NCBI GenBank assembly: GCA_024644425.1
Contig: JAHELA010000076.1
Span: 1-7,575 of the forward strand
Direction of reading: 5' to 3'
Length of the DNA stretch: 7,575 bases
Source: Nitrosomonadaceae bacterium
GTDB taxonomy: Bacteria; Pseudomonadota; Gammaproteobacteria; Burkholderiales; Nitrosomonadaceae
Both the position numbers and the translations under genes were made by a program. The stretch's first letter is position 1, and each line of letters starts with the position of its first letter. The notes under the pieces are model-generated. The model worked only from the letters and a program-made list of their open reading frames with translations, was not told the origin of the DNA and did not search any database. Of the stretch, positions 1 to 5,934 are shown one piece after another.

Positions 1-607
1 TACAGGAAGCATAAGCTTCTTTGTATCTTGCGTCATTTGACTGGTTTTCGTTAAGACCATAAAGTGTTCCCCCCACTCCACCTCCTATAGCTCCAATACC
101 TGCTCCTTTTGCAGCACCTTTTCCACCACCTGCAATCGCGCCAACCGCCGCACCAGTTGCTGCGCCAAGAAGAGCTCCAATCCCTGCGCCCTTAACAACT
201 TCCCCTGTCTTGCTACTTACTTGCTCAGAAGCATACTTATTACATGCTTGTATGACTGATTCTGATGGATAAGCAGGTTGAGGAAGATTCGTAGGTTGAG
301 AGTTATATACTATTTTTGGCTCAGGGGAAGGCTGAGAGACAGGAGGAGCTTTATATACTGGCTTTGGTGCGGGAGCAGGCTTTGATGCAGGAGGAACCGC
401 AGCAACTTTAACAGTATCCTTAATTTTTTTCTCTGGTTCCTTATTCGTGACTTGGGTATCTGCTTCCTTTTCAGCTTGTACTATTTTTTCAGGTGGCACA
501 ACCTCTGTGCCCCTTCCTATAACAAGCGATGTAATTAAGATGGTTATTCCTACAATCAGCAGTCCGATTGTTGCCAGCTTCCATTGGTTAGTAGGTACGT
601 CGGCCAT
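1..607 (-). CDS. Membrane-anchored glycine-zipper protein, C-terminus beyond window
   Basis: This reading frame is open from an ATG at 607 to the window edge, giving 202 residues without a stop, so the C-terminus is missing. A good Shine-Dalgarno (AAAGGAG at 621-615) precedes the start. Visible architecture: a short cytoplasmic N-terminus, one hydrophobic segment at about residues 11-31 (LATIGLLIVGITILITSLVI), a charged then Pro/Ala/Lys-rich linker at about 58-115, and a Gly/Ala-rich glycine-zipper stretch at about 138-184 with repeated GxxxG spacing. The end, ARYKEAYASC, resembles the tail of YMGG-type glycine-zipper proteins. Such proteins usually sit in or at the envelope. The single uncleaved-looking anchor plus proline linker suggests it spans the periplasm from the inner membrane (inference). 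Function is unknown. It is divergent from the DUF4197 gene. Confidence is high that it is a gene and moderate for the family. Confidence 0.85.
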   Translation of the reverse strand, partial: MADVPTNQWKLATIGLLIVGITILITSLVIGRGTEVVPPEKIVQAEKEADTQVTNKEPEKKIKDTVKVAAVPPASKPAPAPKPVYKAPPVSQPSPEPKIVYNSQPTNLPQPAYPSESVIQACNKYASEQVSSKTGEVVKGAGIGALLGAATGAAVGAIAGGGKGAAKGAGIGAIGGGVGGTLYGLNENQSNDARYKEAYASC

Positions 608-628
608 CGTTATTCTCCTTTCTTCAAC

Positions 629-656
629 ATTATATCTTTTTCTAATTTTGTATCAA
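629..656 (-). promoter_or_regulatory. Sigma-70-type promoter for the glycine-zipper gene
   Basis: Read on the minus strand, a -35 TTGATA (656-651, five of six to TTGACA) and a perfect -10 TATAAT (634-629) are separated by 16 bp. Transcription would start near 622, which leaves a leader of only about 15 nt with the AAAGGAG ribosome site almost at the 5' end. Both hexamers and the spacing are good; the short leader is the only oddity. Confidence 0.6.
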
Positions 657-742
657 TAATTTTAGATAATACCCAACTAATTAATGTCTGTGTGCCTATT
701 TTTATAACCGACTACTGGTCACGATATAATTAAACGTCTTTT

Positions 743-778
743 TTGACACAAATCAGAAATTTAATATGTCATTATGAC
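743..778 (+). promoter_or_regulatory. Weak candidate promoter and small palindrome before the DUF4197 gene
   Basis: A perfect -35 hexamer TTGACA lies at 743-748. The -10 at normal spacing is poor (TATGTC at 765-770, 16 bp spacer). It overlaps a small palindrome GTCAT-T-ATGAC at 768-778, which could be an operator half or chance in AT-rich DNA. The leader to the ATG at 864 would be about 85 nt. Nothing else is recognisable between 657 and 863. Confidence 0.3.
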
Positions 779-863
779 GTAAAATAACCCTTCAACTAGA
801 CATATTCTTATGCTGCTAATTGGTATTTCATACAACTACAATCAAATACAGTGAGAAAATAAA

Positions 864-1604
864 ATGAATAAGAAAATTGTATTTTTCATTTCAGTATTAT
901 CCGCAAGCAGCTTAGTGCAAGCTGGCTGGCAAGATACTCTGCAGGGTATATTGGGTGGTGGAAACAGTAGTAATGGTGCTGTTTCGGCTTTAAGTCAGAC
1001 TGAAATGGCTGGGGGCCTAAAGGAAGCATTGGCGCAAGGCGCCGAATCAGCAATTAATAGCCTCGGTAAAACAGATGGTTTTTTAGCTAATGATCTCGTG
1101 AAAATTCCCCTTCCAGAAAAAGTCGAAGGAGTTGCCGATCTGGCACGTAAATTTGGTGGAAAAAAATACGTGGATGAATTTGTTACTACAATGAACCGCG
1201 CTGCTGAAAGGGCAGTACCGGAAGCGGCAACTATATTTTCTGATTCAATTCGTGACATGTCTATTGATGATGCAGAGAAAATTCTCAGTGGTGCAGATGA
1301 TTCAGCGACACAGTATTTTCGCGAAACGGGTGGCGCGAAACTGACTGAGAAGTTCAAGCCCATAGTTAAACAGGCAACAGATGCTGCAGGTGTGACGACG
1401 GCCTATAAACAGATGGTTGGACAAGCAGGCCCTATGGTATCAATGCTCGGCGGCGATGACCTGACTGATGTTGACGGTTACATAACCAATAAAGCCATTG
1501 ATGGCTTGTTCATGATGATTGCTGTTGAAGAAAAACGTATTCGGACAAATCCGCTGGCAAGTGGTAGTGATTTGATGAAAAAGGTGTTCAGCTCCTATCA
1601 GTAG
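864..1604 (+). CDS. Secreted DUF4197-family protein
   Basis: A 246-residue protein with a clear Sec signal peptide: MNKKIVFFISVLSASSLVQA, probably cut before Gly21-Trp22. The mature part matches what I know of DUF4197: an alpha-helical domain running nearly to the C-terminus, with a GLKEAL segment near residue 51, a KIPLPEKV segment near 80-87, a region rich in Ala/Glu around AAERAVPEAA, repeated Asp-Ala-Glu helices, and a late ITNKAIDGLFMMIAVEEKRIR segment before the end. The length is normal for the family. The molecular function of DUF4197 is not known; it is a periplasmic or envelope protein in many proteobacteria. The ribosome site is weak (GTGAG about 7 nt before the ATG). The gene stands alone, and the nearest gene downstream is on the other strand. 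An imperfectly placed AT-rich stem (GTATTT/AAATAC at 1604-1619) overlaps the stop but has no T-tract. Confidence 0.9.
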   Translation: MNKKIVFFISVLSASSLVQAGWQDTLQGILGGGNSSNGAVSALSQTEMAGGLKEALAQGAESAINSLGKTDGFLANDLVKIPLPEKVEGVADLARKFGGKKYVDEFVTTMNRAAERAVPEAATIFSDSIRDMSIDDAEKILSGADDSATQYFRETGGAKLTEKFKPIVKQATDAAGVTTAYKQMVGQAGPMVSMLGGDDLTDVDGYITNKAIDGLFMMIAVEEKRIRTNPLASGSDLMKKVFSSYQ

Positions 1605-1661
1605 TATTTTGCTAAATACGGCTGCATACCAGGTCAATATGCGCACACTCAGAAAAAAAGT

Positions 1662-1697
1662 TAAGTATTCGTTTCTGGCACAAAGAAAACACTGATT
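1662..1697 (+). repeat. Degraded copy (R1) of the TGGCAC hairpin repeat
   Basis: The core TTCTGGCACAAAG at 1673-1685 matches the loop and inner stem of the other copies, and the flank ends in GATTC as they do. The outer stem has decayed: GAATGTCCGC is replaced by unrelated bases, and the right arm reads AAAGAAAACACTGATTC. It lies 7 bp before the first long repeat. Recognised only by comparison with copies at 3331, 5935 and 7341. Confidence 0.45.
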
Positions 1698-1703
1698 CGG
1701 TGA

Positions 1704-1793
1704 CGAGAATCGAGCTGTAGCTTGCAAACATTACCACAAGCTGATCTACATTTTTTCTTTCCTTAATACACCAACAATTATACCAACAGATTT
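1704..1793 (+). repeat. About 90-bp dispersed repeat, copy A
   Basis: This non-coding stretch aligns along its length with 7224-7312 in the same orientation. The best-kept block is TTACCACAAGCT (1731-1742), then, after two variable bases, TCTACATTTTTTCT. Beyond it both copies continue with AATAnACCAACAA and end at a CAGATTTA motif. The 5' part (CGAGAATCGAGCTGTAG) is a weaker match to CGGGAATCAAATTATAG of copy B. Neither copy contains an open frame of note. The bases from 1605 to 1880 otherwise hold nothing I recognise. Confidence 0.65.
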
Positions 1794-1880
1794 AACTGAC
1801 TAAAAACCTTTAAATTGTGATTTATTGCCAACCAATACGATTTTGATGCCTCCAGGAATGTGATTTAATACCATCATATG

Positions 1881-2260
1881 TCATCTTTTTATAGTCACTT
1901 TTCCATAGGAAATTTTCCACAATTTCTCGTCTATACTATCTGGTGAAACTAGCGACCATTCATAAGAAATTGATCGGGACTGTGCTTTATTACATTCGAA
2001 TTCAGCTTGCCATCCGACAAAATTAGCCTATAGCTTAGTCAATTCTTTCTACTTGTAATTAATTTTTTTAACTCGCCTTTTGTCAATAAAAATTTATTTT
2101 TTGATATATCGCCTTCTTTTTGAATAGAACCAAAATCAGTGTAGGTAGTATTTACAACATATTTGTCTCCAAGCTAATATTCATTACTGCCAACATAAAC
2201 CCACGCCGCAACCGCGTTACTACTTACAGATAGTAGTAAAGTTAAGAGCAGTTTTTTCAT
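1881..2260 (-). pseudogene. Broken Adhesin_E-like secreted protein, paralogue of the gene just upstream
   Basis: The frame opens with an ATG at 2260 behind GGGAGAT and encodes a signal peptide, MKKLLLTLLLSVSSNAVAAW, closely matching that of the intact neighbour (MKKLLLILML...AEW). It hits an in-frame TAG at 2176-2174 after 28 codons. Reading through, YTDFGSIQKEGD lines up with the neighbour's YADPATIRKADN, then the frame is lost. Another frame further on gives AEFECNK (neighbour DEYDCKK) and SLVSPDSIDEKLWKISYGK (neighbour LPVPSGSVSEGLLEFACRF), ending at a TGA at 1883-1881. The second conserved cysteine has become tyrosine. One stop plus at least one frameshift make this a decayed gene. It starts 15 bp after the intact copy ends, so the pair looks like an old tandem duplication in one transcript. 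Confidence 0.8.
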
Positions 2261-2275
2261 GACTTATCTCCCATT

Positions 2276-2704
2276 TTAATTTTGGAAAATCACGCCCACG
2301 AAGTTTCGTGGCGGTTTAGAGCGGAAACGACACGCAAATTCCAACAAACCTTCACTTACGCTACCTGACGGGACTGGTAGCCAGTCACTACGTTCATTAT
2401 AGGTAAAGATTGTTTCACCTTCAGTCATGTGTCCAGAATAGGCAGATAAAAAAAGTAGTCGACGCTCCTTTTTCTTACAGTCGTATTCATCTAAGCTTAT
2501 TGATGATTTCATATCATCAGGTTCCTGTGCAATCTTATGGTCGGTCAGAACCCATATTTTCACTCTGTTGTCTGCTTTTCGAATAGTGGCAGGGTCAGCG
2601 TAGGCAGAAAAGGTTTCTTCTTCATCCTTTGCAATCTCAACCCACTCCGCCATTGCCCTACTGCTTACAAAGGCCAGCATTAAAATTAGCAATAGTTTTT
2701 TCAT
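2276..2704 (-). CDS. Secreted Adhesin_E-like protein (surface-adhesin E family)
   Basis: A 142-residue protein from the ATG at 2704. An ATG seven codons upstream (2725) is possible. I chose 2704 because the signal peptide MKKLLLILMLAFVSSRAMA starts there and the broken paralogue starts at the same point. The predicted cut precedes Glu20-Trp21. The mature part follows the pattern of PF16747-type proteins: a WVEIAKD start, YADPATIRKADN near 35-46, KIWVLTDHK near 49-57, EYDCKKKERRLL near 73-84, then W-x-PVPSGSVSEGLLEFAC near 108-125. Cys76 and Cys125 probably form a disulfide in the periplasm (inference). The family is named after a Haemophilus surface adhesin, but most members are uncharacterised small secreted proteins, so no adhesive role should be assumed. 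It is followed directly by a decayed paralogue. Confidence 0.85.
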   Translation of the reverse strand: MKKLLLILMLAFVSSRAMAEWVEIAKDEEETFSAYADPATIRKADNRVKIWVLTDHKIAQEPDDMKSSISLDEYDCKKKERRLLFLSAYSGHMTEGETIFTYNERSDWLPVPSGSVSEGLLEFACRFRSKPPRNFVGVIFQN

Positions 2705-2738
2705 GGTGTATTCTTCATTCATCATTTCTCATAGGTGG

Positions 2739-2752
2739 CGGGAATCAAATTA
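2739..2752 (+). repeat. 14-bp fragment shared with the long repeat (copy B 5' end)
   Basis: CGGGAATCAAATTA occurs here and again exactly at 7224-7237, where it forms the 5' end of long-repeat copy B. The homology does not visibly continue past this point. As at 7224, a TGGCAC hairpin copy follows downstream on the same strand (here starting at 2767). It may be a truncated long repeat. Confidence 0.4.
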
Positions 2753-2766
2753 CTTAGAAGCTTAAT

Positions 2767-2800
2767 ATGGCCGTTCACTTATGGCACAAAGCAAATATTC
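2767..2800 (+). repeat. Degraded copy (R2) of the TGGCAC hairpin repeat
   Basis: CACTTATGGCACAAAGC (2777-2793) and the terminal ATTC match the copy at 7341-7373. The left arm (GGCCGTTCACTTA) and right arm (AAAGCAAATATTC) now pair poorly, mainly in the inner AAG/CTT part, so the hairpin has decayed. It lies between the start of the Adhesin_E-like gene and the end of the DsrE-family gene. Confidence 0.6.
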
Positions 2801-2855
2801 ATTATATGGAAATTAACAAATAATTTTAGCCTTGTAACAGCAATTCTTTCTAAAT

Positions 2856-3212
2856 TTAGAAGGCCACACATTTTTCCCGTTCTGCAACAGCTTGAATATA
2901 ATCTCCCATAGTTTTAATCGTAGCGCCTGCAACAAGATCACCCTCCTCAACCCTTCTCGCTATAGCACAGGCACCACACACCCAAATAGGGATACCAGTA
3001 GCTATAATCGCTTCTAGAATCTCCTTCAAAGGCGTTAAATTTACACCGATTACATGATTAGCAACTCCTGGACGAGCCAGAGTTACTGCTTCATTCCAAA
3101 GAAAAAGAACTACATCATGGCCTTGTTCCTTCGCAGTTTTTGCTGCCATAAAGGGAAGTGTTGCCATGGTTGGATTATCTGTCCCACAGCTTCCAGAGAT
3201 AATGAATTTCAT
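2856..3212 (-). CDS. DsrE-family protein
   Basis: A 118-residue cytoplasmic protein from the ATG at 3212. GAGGG lies 8 nt upstream of it. A TTG five codons earlier would place the ribosome site inside the gene and is unlikely. The fold signature is that of DsrE/DsrF-like proteins: beta strand MKFIISGSCG, a helix after TDNPTMATLPFMAAKTAKEQGH, strand DVVLFLWNEAV, and a helix leading to the motif IPIWVCGACAIARRV with Cys79 and Cys82. It ends with a TMGDYIQAVAEREK helix. In sulfur-relay members the equivalent cysteine carries a persulfide. Here the CxxC pair and extra Cys9 and Cys115 suggest thiol or persulfide chemistry (inference). No dsr or tus genes are adjacent, so a role in dissimilatory sulfur metabolism cannot be claimed. 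It is divergent from the barrel/propeller operon. Confidence 0.88.
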   Translation of the reverse strand: MKFIISGSCGTDNPTMATLPFMAAKTAKEQGHDVVLFLWNEAVTLARPGVANHVIGVNLTPLKEILEAIIATGIPIWVCGACAIARRVEEGDLVAGATIKTMGDYIQAVAEREKCVAF

Positions 3213-3330
3213 AAGATATGCCCTCAAATCCGTAATTGGTAAAACTAGTAGTTGTTAATTTACTTTGAAGACATATAAAAAGCAATTAAGGTTATCACAC
3301 TCACTCTTTTAATTTTCCACCAATGAAATC

Positions 3331-3363
3331 TGAATGTCTGTTTTTGGCACAATGCGGACATTC
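3331..3363 (+). repeat. TGGCAC hairpin repeat, copy R3
   Basis: The arms GAATGTCTGTTTT and AATGCGGACATTC flank the loop TGGCAC. Twelve of 13 positions pair if G-U pairs are allowed; the two G-U pairs sit where other copies have C-G. It lies in the gap between the DsrE-family gene and the barrel operon, about 45 bp before the operator-like palindrome. Confidence 0.75.
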
Positions 3364-3409
3364 TAAAAGGCATGTATCTCAGTTCAACATTTTTCTGATC
3401 AAGGAGGGT

Positions 3410-3438
3410 TGTGACAAATTGTCACATGAGACAATTTG
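3410..3438 (+). promoter_or_regulatory. Overlapping palindromes, probable operator for the barrel/propeller operon
   Basis: TGTGACAA-A-TTGTCACA (3410-3426) is a perfect palindrome with 8-bp arms around one base. Its right half also forms a second perfect inverted repeat, CAAATTGTC (3415-3423) with GACAATTTG (3430-3438), across a 6-bp spacer. Three half-sites of a TTGTC/GACAA type are thus stacked in 29 bp, 15 bp upstream of an extended -10. That is the usual place for a repressor or activator site. TGTGA and TCACA resemble CRP-family half-sites, but they are 7 bp apart rather than 6, so I do not assign a regulator. Confidence 0.6.
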
Positions 3439-3452
3439 CCTAATTTTCAGAC

Positions 3453-3461
3453 TGTCATAAT
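3453..3461 (+). promoter_or_regulatory. Extended -10 promoter of the barrel/propeller operon
   Basis: TGTCATAAT combines the TGn extension with CATAAT, five of six to TATAAT. No good -35 hexamer lies 16-18 bp upstream; that region is occupied by the overlapping palindromes, as expected for an activated or repressed promoter. Transcription would start near 3468, just before the leader hairpin. Confidence 0.45.
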
Positions 3462-3470
3462 TGTGTCTTA

Positions 3471-3500
3471 ATAACACTCAAGACTCCAATGGAGTGTTAT
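3471..3500 (+). promoter_or_regulatory. Leader hairpin directly before the ribosome site, with a competing fold
   Basis: ATAACACTC (3471-3479) pairs perfectly with GAGTGTTAT (3492-3500) over a 12-nt loop. The Shine-Dalgarno AGGGA follows at once (3501-3505), six bases before the ATG. A second, exclusive stem is possible: ACTCC (3483-3487) with GGAGT (3491-3495). The hairpin may stabilise the message or tune translation initiation; no ligand-binding element is recognisable. Confidence 0.5.
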
Positions 3501-3510
3501 AGGGACAATT

Positions 3511-4560
3511 ATGAGTCAAATTAAAAAGAATTTCTTAACAGGTTTTTTAATATCAATATTTATAGTTTATAGCAATGTAGTTTTAGCTGATCACGGATCA
3601 ATAGGGTTTGGGATTGGTACTGCATCTCCAATTATTACGCAAACGGGTATAACCCTTCCTCAGGGCAAGATCGCAACAGGTCTAATTACTCAATTTACAG
3701 AATTCGATAATGTATCAGCCGGAAAATTAATTGCTATCAGCAGTGCCGCTCCAACCGATGCTCATAGTGACATCCACAGTACAAAGGCACTTACCATTCC
3801 ACAAGTATTTGCAGCTATTGGTGTGACAGACGATTTAACATTAGGCACTCGATTTGCTTATGTGCGACGCGATGATGTGCTCTCAGCCCATGAGCATAGT
3901 GCTGAATTTCATGACCAAGGTAATCCAGATGGATTTGGGGGTGTTTCCTTCTTTGGGCAATATCGTATTTTTCGTTCTGAAGATGATTTAAATCACTTAT
4001 CAGTAGTAGTGGGTCTTAAAACTCCAACTGGTGCAACCCGCCAACTTGATAAATCTTCTGGTGAACTAATCGAAGTACACTCACAGCCAAGCAGTGGTTC
4101 TTGGAATCCATCTGCTGGTCTTAACTTTACTCGTGCCATGGGAAAGTTCTCGTTTGATTCGAGCGTTCTCTATACTGTTGCAACCTCAGGGGCTCGAAGT
4201 ACCGACATTGGTGATATATTTGAATATAATTTTGCGCTTTCTTATGCTTTTGTTGGTGAAGCAGCAGATGCACTCTTCTCCTCTAGTAATCAGTCTCAAT
4301 GGACAGGTATTTTGGAAATAAATGGGGTCTGGCAAGACTATCTAAGAACGCATGGTATGAGGGACCCAAATTCGGGAGGCAATCTTGTTTGGATCTCACC
4401 GGGAGTTCGATATTCGGGTGGTAATAACTGGAATGCAGCTTTATCTATTGGTACACCAATAGTTCGAGAAACGAATAATTTCCAAACAGATCCAGATTAT
4501 CGAATTACTTTCCGCTTCGTGGTTGTGTTAGACCCGTTTGAACAAAATGACCAGTCATAA
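3511..4560 (+). CDS. Outer-membrane beta-barrel, MetA/transporter-type (PF13557-like)
   Basis: A 349-residue protein with a signal peptide (MSQIKKNFLTGFLISIFIVYSNVVLA, cut before Asp27-His28). The ATG has AGGGA six bases upstream. The mature part alternates polar and hydrophobic residues as barrel strands do, and carries features of the putative MetA-pathway/transporter family: PQVFAAIGVTDDLTLGTRFAYV near 97-118, GFGGVSFFGQYRIF near 141-154, VGLKTPTGATRQLD near 167-180, SGSWNPSAGLNFTRAMG near 195-211, and DIFEYNFALSYAFV near 235-248. It ends with strand YRITFRFVVVLDPF. His85, His89, His127, His129, His134 and His190 fall in predicted loop regions, which would suit metal binding (inference). 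The substrate is unknown; despite the family name nothing here points to phenol degradation. It is the first gene of a likely operon with the propeller protein 64 bp downstream. Confidence 0.82.
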   Translation: MSQIKKNFLTGFLISIFIVYSNVVLADHGSIGFGIGTASPIITQTGITLPQGKIATGLITQFTEFDNVSAGKLIAISSAAPTDAHSDIHSTKALTIPQVFAAIGVTDDLTLGTRFAYVRRDDVLSAHEHSAEFHDQGNPDGFGGVSFFGQYRIFRSEDDLNHLSVVVGLKTPTGATRQLDKSSGELIEVHSQPSSGSWNPSAGLNFTRAMGKFSFDSSVLYTVATSGARSTDIGDIFEYNFALSYAFVGEAADALFSSSNQSQWTGILEINGVWQDYLRTHGMRDPNSGGNLVWISPGVRYSGGNNWNAALSIGTPIVRETNNFQTDPDYRITFRFVVVLDPFEQNDQS

Positions 4561-4588
4561 ACAGTAGTTGTATATCTTTTAGATTTAA

Positions 4589-4617
4589 ATTAATCTGGAT
4601 AGATACCCCAGATTAAT
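4589..4617 (+). promoter_or_regulatory. Intercistronic hairpin between barrel and propeller genes
   Basis: ATTAATCTGG (4589-4598) and CCAGATTAAT (4608-4617) are perfect 10-bp inverted arms around a 9-nt loop. No T-tract follows, so it does not look like an intrinsic terminator. It ends 7 bp before the proposed ATG of the next gene and would sit over its ribosome site. Likely roles are RNA processing or stability, or limiting translation of the second gene. An operator is an alternative, because AGATTAATCT is itself palindromic. Confidence 0.5.
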
Positions 4618-4624
4618 CTCAGGA

Positions 4625-5881
4625 ATGCATCACACCAAACAAAACCACAGATTAAAGGTTAGGAACAGATACAATAATTACGCTATCCTAAATAGTAATT
4701 TGCTTCTTAGCTGTATATTGCTGATTAGCTTCATGGCTGTTAGCACTATTAGCTATGGTGAAAATGATGTTCTCAAAGGTGGTACTGCCAATTACACACA
4801 CTACCCACAAGGCGGGGGTATGCGCGTTACTGCCACTTTTGGTCCAGATGGACGATTATGGCGGATCGTACCGGAGAAAAGATTTATCTATGTAGATTAT
4901 TCAGCTGATCTAGGTAAAACTTTTAGCGCGCCTGTACGTATAAATAGTAAACCACAACGTATCAAAGTAAGTAGACAAAACCGTCCCGATATAATAGTAG
5001 ATGATTCTGGTCGGGTCTTTGTAATTTATACGGCTGTATTAGGTCATACAACACAACTTCTTAGCATTTCTGATGATAGTGGTCGTACTTTCTCAGTACC
5101 AACACTTTTAAGTAAAAAAGCACTAGAAGCAATTTCATTCTTAGGTCGACTAACTCTAAGTCCATCAGGGCAAGCCTACACCTTCTGGCTTGATAAGCGC
5201 GATCGCTCTGATTGGCGAAAACCAGGATACTCAATTTATTCCGCACTACTCAGTAACAAAAGTGGCTCTAGTCTGGTTGATCGGAAGCTAGCGGACTCAA
5301 CGTGTGAATGCTGTCGAATTGCGGTAGCTTTTGATAGTGAAGAACAGCCCGTATTATTTACACGCTTTATTTATCCGGACAATATCCGTGATCATGGTCT
5401 TATCAGAGTGCCCTCGGAGGGTGGAAAGCCGTCATTATGGCGTGTTACCTCTGATCAATGGAAGATAAGAGGGTGTCCAGAACATGGGCCTGCGATTTCA
5501 ATCAACCAGGAAGACGAATATCATGTTGCGTGGTTTACACAAGGAAGTATCCGCCAAGGTTTATTTTATTCCAATTCATCAGATCAAGGGCATCACTTCT
5601 CGGAACCGTTACCATTTGGCACACTGGATAATATGTCTGGTTATCCTGACATTCTTACCAAAGGAAAGCACGTCTTCCTGACATGGACTGAATTTGATGG
5701 AACCAAAACACTACTTCTCGTTATGCATTCAACCAATGGAGGAAAAAACTGGTCACCAGTCAAGTTAATTGCAGATAGTACAGCTGGTTCAGATATTCCT
5801 TTTTTAATAAGAAACAAAGAAGATGTTTTCGTATCGTGGAACAGTAAGTATGAAGGATATCGCCTCATTCCTCTAGATTAA
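4625..5881 (+). CDS. Secreted BNR/Asp-box beta-propeller (sialidase-like fold) with CxCC motif
   Basis: A 418-residue protein. A hydrophobic stretch at about 25-43 followed by SYGE looks like a signal peptide with an unusually long basic N-region (or a membrane anchor). AGGA touches the ATG at 4625, so the true start may lie further in. Four Asp-boxes (S-x-D/N-x-G-x-x-F/W) are visible: SADLGKTF 93-100, SDDSGRTF 149-156, SSDQGHHF 318-325 and STNGGKNW 369-376. They mark blades of a sialidase-type propeller. The arginine triad of true sialidases is not evident, so automated 'exo-alpha-sialidase' labels should be distrusted. Distinctive are CECCR at 227-231 and RGCPEHGPA at 282-290, a Cys-rich pair I recall from a subfamily of such secreted proteins. 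These Cys and nearby His could hold a disulfide or a metal (inference). It probably works in the periplasm or outside with the barrel encoded upstream. Confidence 0.82.
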   Translation: MHHTKQNHRLKVRNRYNNYAILNSNLLLSCILLISFMAVSTISYGENDVLKGGTANYTHYPQGGGMRVTATFGPDGRLWRIVPEKRFIYVDYSADLGKTFSAPVRINSKPQRIKVSRQNRPDIIVDDSGRVFVIYTAVLGHTTQLLSISDDSGRTFSVPTLLSKKALEAISFLGRLTLSPSGQAYTFWLDKRDRSDWRKPGYSIYSALLSNKSGSSLVDRKLADSTCECCRIAVAFDSEEQPVLFTRFIYPDNIRDHGLIRVPSEGGKPSLWRVTSDQWKIRGCPEHGPAISINQEDEYHVAWFTQGSIRQGLFYSNSSDQGHHFSEPLPFGTLDNMSGYPDILTKGKHVFLTWTEFDGTKTLLLVMHSTNGGKNWSPVKLIADSTAGSDIPFLIRNKEDVFVSWNSKYEGYRLIPLD

Positions 5882-5934
5882 AATAGAAATTCAAGAAAAT
5901 CTTCCAACCAAAGAGAGTTAAGCTTCTGATAATC

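Noticed and set aside
447..659. Plus-strand 70-residue frame across the left gene's start
   Set aside because: It lies antisense to the well-supported glycine-zipper gene, shares its composition in reverse, and has no ribosome site or family match.
995..1363. Minus-strand 122-residue frame inside the DUF4197 gene
   Set aside because: It is antisense to a gene with a signal peptide and family match; it has no family features of its own.
1604..1619. GTATTT/AAATAC stem at the end of the DUF4197 gene as terminator
   Set aside because: The stem is all but one pair A-T, overlaps the stop codon and has no T-tract after it.
3342..3363. TTGGCAC in the hairpin repeats as a sigma-54 -24 element
   Set aside because: TGGCAC is there, but the required -12 GC element is not at the right spacing in any copy, and the motif is better explained as the hairpin loop.
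3401..3443. Possible leader peptide: AAGGAGGG followed by GTG and ten codons to TAA
   Set aside because: The Shine-Dalgarno is only 3 bases from the GTG, the frame coincides with the palindromic operator, and it lies upstream of the likely transcription start near 3468.
5641..5868. Minus-strand 75-residue frame within the propeller gene
   Set aside because: It is a shadow of the propeller coding sequence, with no ribosome site or recognisable motif.
4625..5881. True exo-alpha-sialidase activity for the propeller protein
   Set aside because: Asp-boxes are shared by many non-enzymatic propellers; the sialidase Arg triad and RIP motif are not evident, and the CxCC subfamily features point elsewhere.
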